From Cucumis sativus (taxonomy: Eukaryota; Streptophyta; Magnoliopsida; Cucurbitales; Cucurbitaceae): a stretch of DNA of 64,000 nucleotides. This document shows positions 60,231 through 64,000 of the stretch, in pieces. The stretch spans positions 17,627,837-17,691,836 of the forward strand of contig NC_026660.2 in NCBI RefSeq assembly GCF_000004075.3, read 5' to 3'. Made by a program: the position numbers and the translations under genes. Positions within the stretch are counted from its first letter, which is position 1, and each line of letters begins with the position of its first letter. The notes under the pieces were generated by a model, which saw only the letters and a list, made by a program, of their open reading frames with translations, had not been told where the DNA came from and ran no database searches.

Positions 60231-63200
60231 ATGCCTTGCTTTTCTTCTTGTATTTCTCGTACTCAAGATGGGAGCCGGGTCGAAACTGATAGTCGTATTC
60301 GATTTGAATCCCGCCATTCTGCTAATTCCTCAGGTTTGTTCTATTTTCCCCCGCTTTTGCTTTTTATATATCAGATTTATGAAATGTTGTAATGACTTAA
60401 AGGCATGTTGGTGTTGATAATCTTGCTCTTATTTGTGCTTCTTCAGTGTGCATTTGGGTAATACTCTTATAATCAGGCTATGAACCATTGAAATTCAGGT
60501 ACATGGAGGGGAAAAGAAGGTGAGAGCAAGCATGAAAGCTGTCCGAAGAGGAGCGCAGCTGCTCGTAGTTTTACGTTCCGTGAACTCGCCATGGCTACAA
60601 GAGGTTTCAAGGAAGTAAATTTGCTTGGAGAGGGTGGTTTTGGACGTGTATACAAAGGACGTTTGGAATCAGGACAGGTAATTTAAGTTTCAATGTTTCA
60701 TTGCATTTTGTCAGCTTTGTTATGGCTAGAAACTATTAGTTTCTTTTACAGTTTTTACTATTTGTTGTTGTGGGCAGATTGTCGCAGTTAAACAGCTTAA
60801 TCGTGATGGGCTTCAAGGCTTTCAGGAATTTATTGTGGAGGTTCTCATGTTGAGTCTGTTGCACCATCCTAATCTCGTCACCTTGATTGGTTACTGTACT
60901 GATGGGGATCAAAGGCTTTTGGTTTATGAGTTCATGCCTATGGGAAGCCTGGAAGACCATCTTTTTGGTAAATGCTGTTCTTTTTGCACTTGAAAAATTC
61001 TTAGGTGCATCCCACCGAATTGTCCGATCATCATTTATCTGCGTAGCAAATTCACTTCTTTTTTTTTTTTTTTTTTTTTTTTTTGTAAAATTTGTCTGTG
61101 ATGAGGGTGGGATGCATAAAGATGGGTAGGTCGGGATGTACCCATATTGTTGCTTTTTTAACTCTGTTCTATTCGTTTTCAATTTGTTAAATTATATGAA
61201 CTTTTTCTTAGCAATTAAGAACTATTTTGTTTCTTATAAATATAATAAATTTATGCTATCAGTTTCTGACACGAGTTACGTCTTCTTTTCTGCAAGTCCT
61301 ATATTCTGTTTTTCCGAAGGTATAGTTGTATGATCATGTGAATATCCATATTATATCACATATAGGAAGATTTCTAGTACTACAACAGTACATACTTTTT
61401 TCATAAAAATTCGTCCTTTTATGCTGTATTATTTTATTTTAGGGGTCTGACACAATTATTAAATGCTTCTTTTATGGCAAACAATGAATGGCAGATACTA
61501 CTGCAGCACTAGAATTCTGTATGGATCGTGAGAGGGACTGGTTAGACTTGATCCTACTTGACCAATTTGGCCATTGACTTGGGTGAATCAACCAAGCCAA
61601 TGATAAGTTAATTGATATACTAGAGTCAGAAAAACGTATTTATAATCTTTTTTATGTTAATTTATCATTTTATCTAACATAATTGACTTATTAATTACAT
61701 TTTGTTAGAGTTTTTCAATTCTCATTCAAATACGTAAATGCAATGAAGCTATGGTATTATATCCTCCTTAGAAAGATAGCTGAATCTCTTTGGAATAAAT
61801 TGTGATGTAATGTTATCCTATATAATGTAAAAGATTTTTCAACTTTCTAACCTTTAGTTTTTGTTATCATGAAAATTTCAAGTTTTCTCTCTGTCTTTTT
61901 GGGTTACTAGTCACTAATGAAAGTCGCTATAATATCCATCTTTAGACCTCCAAGTCAATGACTGTTCTCATAGCTTTGACCTATAGCTTTTTTTTCTCAT
62001 CTCTTTTGAATGATAATTGAGAATAGGTCTTATGCTAGCAACTAAGATATTATCTTACAACTCGAAAATTTTATGTTTAATAAGAAGTTGAACTGAAGAA
62101 CAGTTGTAAATAGAAAGTCAGATTATGGATGCGCAAATCATAGTAAAACCATTATGGTTTGTATTGGTGATATATAATTAAATTTTCCTTCAACCACTAG
62201 CTTAAGCTTTTGGATGTATTGGTGGTTTAATAGTTTGATATTTGATAGTTTCACTGAAGGTTTCTGGGTTGATATAGATCTATTAAAAGAAGCAAATAAC
62301 ATGGTATCTTTATGGTGAATTTTTTTTTATTTCAGATATAGGTACTGACAAAAAGCCTTTGAGTTGGAATACAAGGATGAAGATTGCAGTTGCCGCTGCC
62401 CGAGGCATTGAGTATCTCCACTGCAAAGCAAATCCACCAGTCATATACCGTGACTTGAAATCAGCTAATATCTTATTGGACAATGACTTTAATCCTAAGC
62501 TTTCAGATTTCGGCCTGGCTAAACTGGGACCTGTTGGTGACAATACTCATGTTTCAACTAGAATAATGGGAACGTATGGATATTGTGCTCCAGAGTACGC
62601 CATGAGTGGAAAATTAACCGTTAAATCTGATATTTACAGCTTTGGTGTTGTTCTACTTGAGCTTATTACAGGGCGCAAGGTAATTGATACAAAAAGGAGA
62701 CCAGGAGAGCAGAACCTAGTTGTTTGGGTCAGTACTTCAATAATCATTTTTTGTTCAAAGATTCTACACCCGTTTATACTTTGTAGTCCCACTTTTTTTA
62801 TTAGTACAATAGGGTGGGGGCTTTGAATTACTGATTTTTTGGTCGTTAGCACATACTTCATGCCAGTTAAGCTTAGTCTCACTTACTTTTGTTTAATGTG
62901 CATGTTCTCATCTGTCCTTCTTGCACGATCCATTTGACTTGCTGATTTGAAGTATTTGAGTTTTTTGCTTAGTTTTGTGGATTCTAGTTTTGTGTCATTC
63001 TCCATACAATGTATATTTTGAGAGTTAAGAATATAACTGCAGTTATTTTCCTGGGCTAATTTGTTTCATCACTTTCCATTAATTTTGCAGTCCCGTCCTA
63101 TACTTGGCGACCGAAGAAGGGTTTTGGAACTAGTTGATCCCCTGTTGGAAGGACAGTTCCCTCTTCGTTGTTTGCAACACGCAGTTGCAATTACTGCAAT

Positions 63201-63378
63201 GTGTCTTCAGGAACAACCATTGTTTCGCCCTCTTATTACTGATATTGTTGTAGCACTCGAGTATTTGGCCTCTCAAAGTTATTTACGAGAAGTACGCTGT
63301 CGTAGGTTTAACAATTCATCACAAATATCGCCCCCACAACAGAATAAAGACACCCATGCCCAGGAATCAGATCCTTAA
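60231..63378 (+). CDS. PBL22: Receptor-like cytoplasmic kinase VII, ASG5/PBL22-like
   Basis: Five exons join in phase: 60231-60333, 60499-60677, 60778-60967, 62336-62727 and 63091-63378. They total 1152 nt, 383 residues plus stop. All catalytic elements are present: P-loop GEGGFGRV (78-85), ATP-binding Lys99 in [17 protein letters not shown] with catalytic Asp197 (Tyr in place of His, normal in this subfamily), DFG 215-217, activation loop [17 protein letters not shown] with APE at 242-244, and [19 protein letters not shown]. Conserved [21 protein letters not shown] and the C-terminal [13 protein letters not shown] match ASG5 and PBL21/PBL22 (from memory). The N-terminus is MPCFSSC, so Cys3 and Cys7 could be palmitoylated, but there is no Gly2 for myristoylation. 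Such kinases act below receptor kinases at the plasma membrane. The third intron (60968-62335) is 1.4 kb with a long poly-T. Confidence 0.95.
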
Positions 63379-63885
63379 GATTGCTAAACTTCTTCAAAGT
63401 TGCTGTATAGAAGTTGCTGAAAAAGCTATGTAAGTCTGACATTTCGAGTTTTTTTTTATAAAGCATTTTATCCTGCTTTTATTTGCATGAGTTTCCTACT
63501 TTTTTTTCAGTTAATACTTAGAGGGAAAATTTTTAGACGAAGGGTTATCAAACGAAAGCTTGATTTTAAACTTCAAGATTTGAAACTGCTTTTCGAAATG
63601 TTAGTACACTTTTATAATCAACTGCTGGATGTTTGGGCCCAAGGAGTTAAAAGGCAAAAAATTGCTTGTTAACTTCTTACACTATGAGCCCAGGAGTTCA
63701 CAGCTTCACTTTTTACCCCCAATGCTCCCTAGCAGTTAGTACAAAGTCAACTATTATTGGTACTGTTATCCGACTGTTTTATGAACTGATGTGAGTTTTC
63801 TTTTCATATATATGCTTTCTTTCAGGTGCATAGACATTTGTGAAGCGTGTAAGATAAAAGCAGAGTGAAGCATGTTTTGTAATGT

Positions 63886-63891
63886 AATAAA
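63886..63891 (+). terminator. Candidate poly(A) signal of the kinase gene
   Basis: AATAAA lies about 510 nt after the stop codon at 63378, preceded by TTTTGTAATGT, a typical plant far-upstream element context. Confidence 0.4.
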
Positions 63892-64000
63892 TGACGTTCA
63901 AAACGAATAGTTATATCACCTGTACAGAACTACGCACTTGACTCAACAGAATAGGAATGTTTTGAAGAAACACGTGTTACACCCGACTTCATCCAAAAGC

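Noticed and set aside
1..64000. tRNA, rRNA or CRISPR features
   Set aside because: No complete cloverleaf, rRNA segment or regularly spaced repeat array was seen on either strand; only tRNA-like fragments at 47.7 and 56.4 kb.

Overview
The window is nuclear DNA of a eudicot plant. Its genes have many short exons with GT..AG introns, the DNA between genes is very AT-rich, and every recognisable protein is a plant family. The LINE remnants and some dispersed repeats resemble those I associate with cucurbits such as cucumber or melon. That lineage call is an inference from memory and was not tested. I see no bacterial, organellar or viral block.

Layout. 79-1739 (-): 5' half of ribophorin I, an oligosaccharyltransferase subunit; the gene runs off the left edge. 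3089-7824 (-): complete 15-exon MLO gene whose exons join in frame to 544 residues. 11.55-14.8 kb (+): F-box/kelch gene (CFK1-like) with a 5'UTR intron. 16841-28270 (-): U-box/ARM E3 ligase of the PUB43/PUB44(SAUL1) type, three coding exons joining to 820 residues, split by an 8.9 kb intron packed with decayed LINE pieces in both orientations. 29-38 kb: AT-rich gene desert with repeats. 38140-39873 (-): intronless GT92 glycosyltransferase. 40-48.7 kb: second gene desert. 48915-51737 (+): intronless P-class PPR protein. 52-59.6 kb: 3' flank and repeats. 60231-63378 (+): five-exon receptor-like cytoplasmic kinase of the ASG5/PBL22 type.

The genes do not form an operon-like pathway. The RLCK, PUB43/44 and ribophorin I set does recall an Arabidopsis chromosome 1 neighbourhood (At1g76360/370, At1g76390, At1g76400, from memory), so the window looks like a conserved microsynteny block widened by repeats and other genes. 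Several products touch immunity, cell death or ubiquitin signalling (MLO, PUB43/44, RLCK-VII, F-box), but clustering by function is not shown.

I found no convincing undescribed biological system. The best leads are the LINE-filled intron of a dosage-sensitive E3 gene, the start-codon and uORF arrangement of the F-box/kelch gene, the missing Gly2 myristoylation site in the kinase, a dispersed MITE-like family, and exon-like stretches in the 52.9-56.2 kb region.
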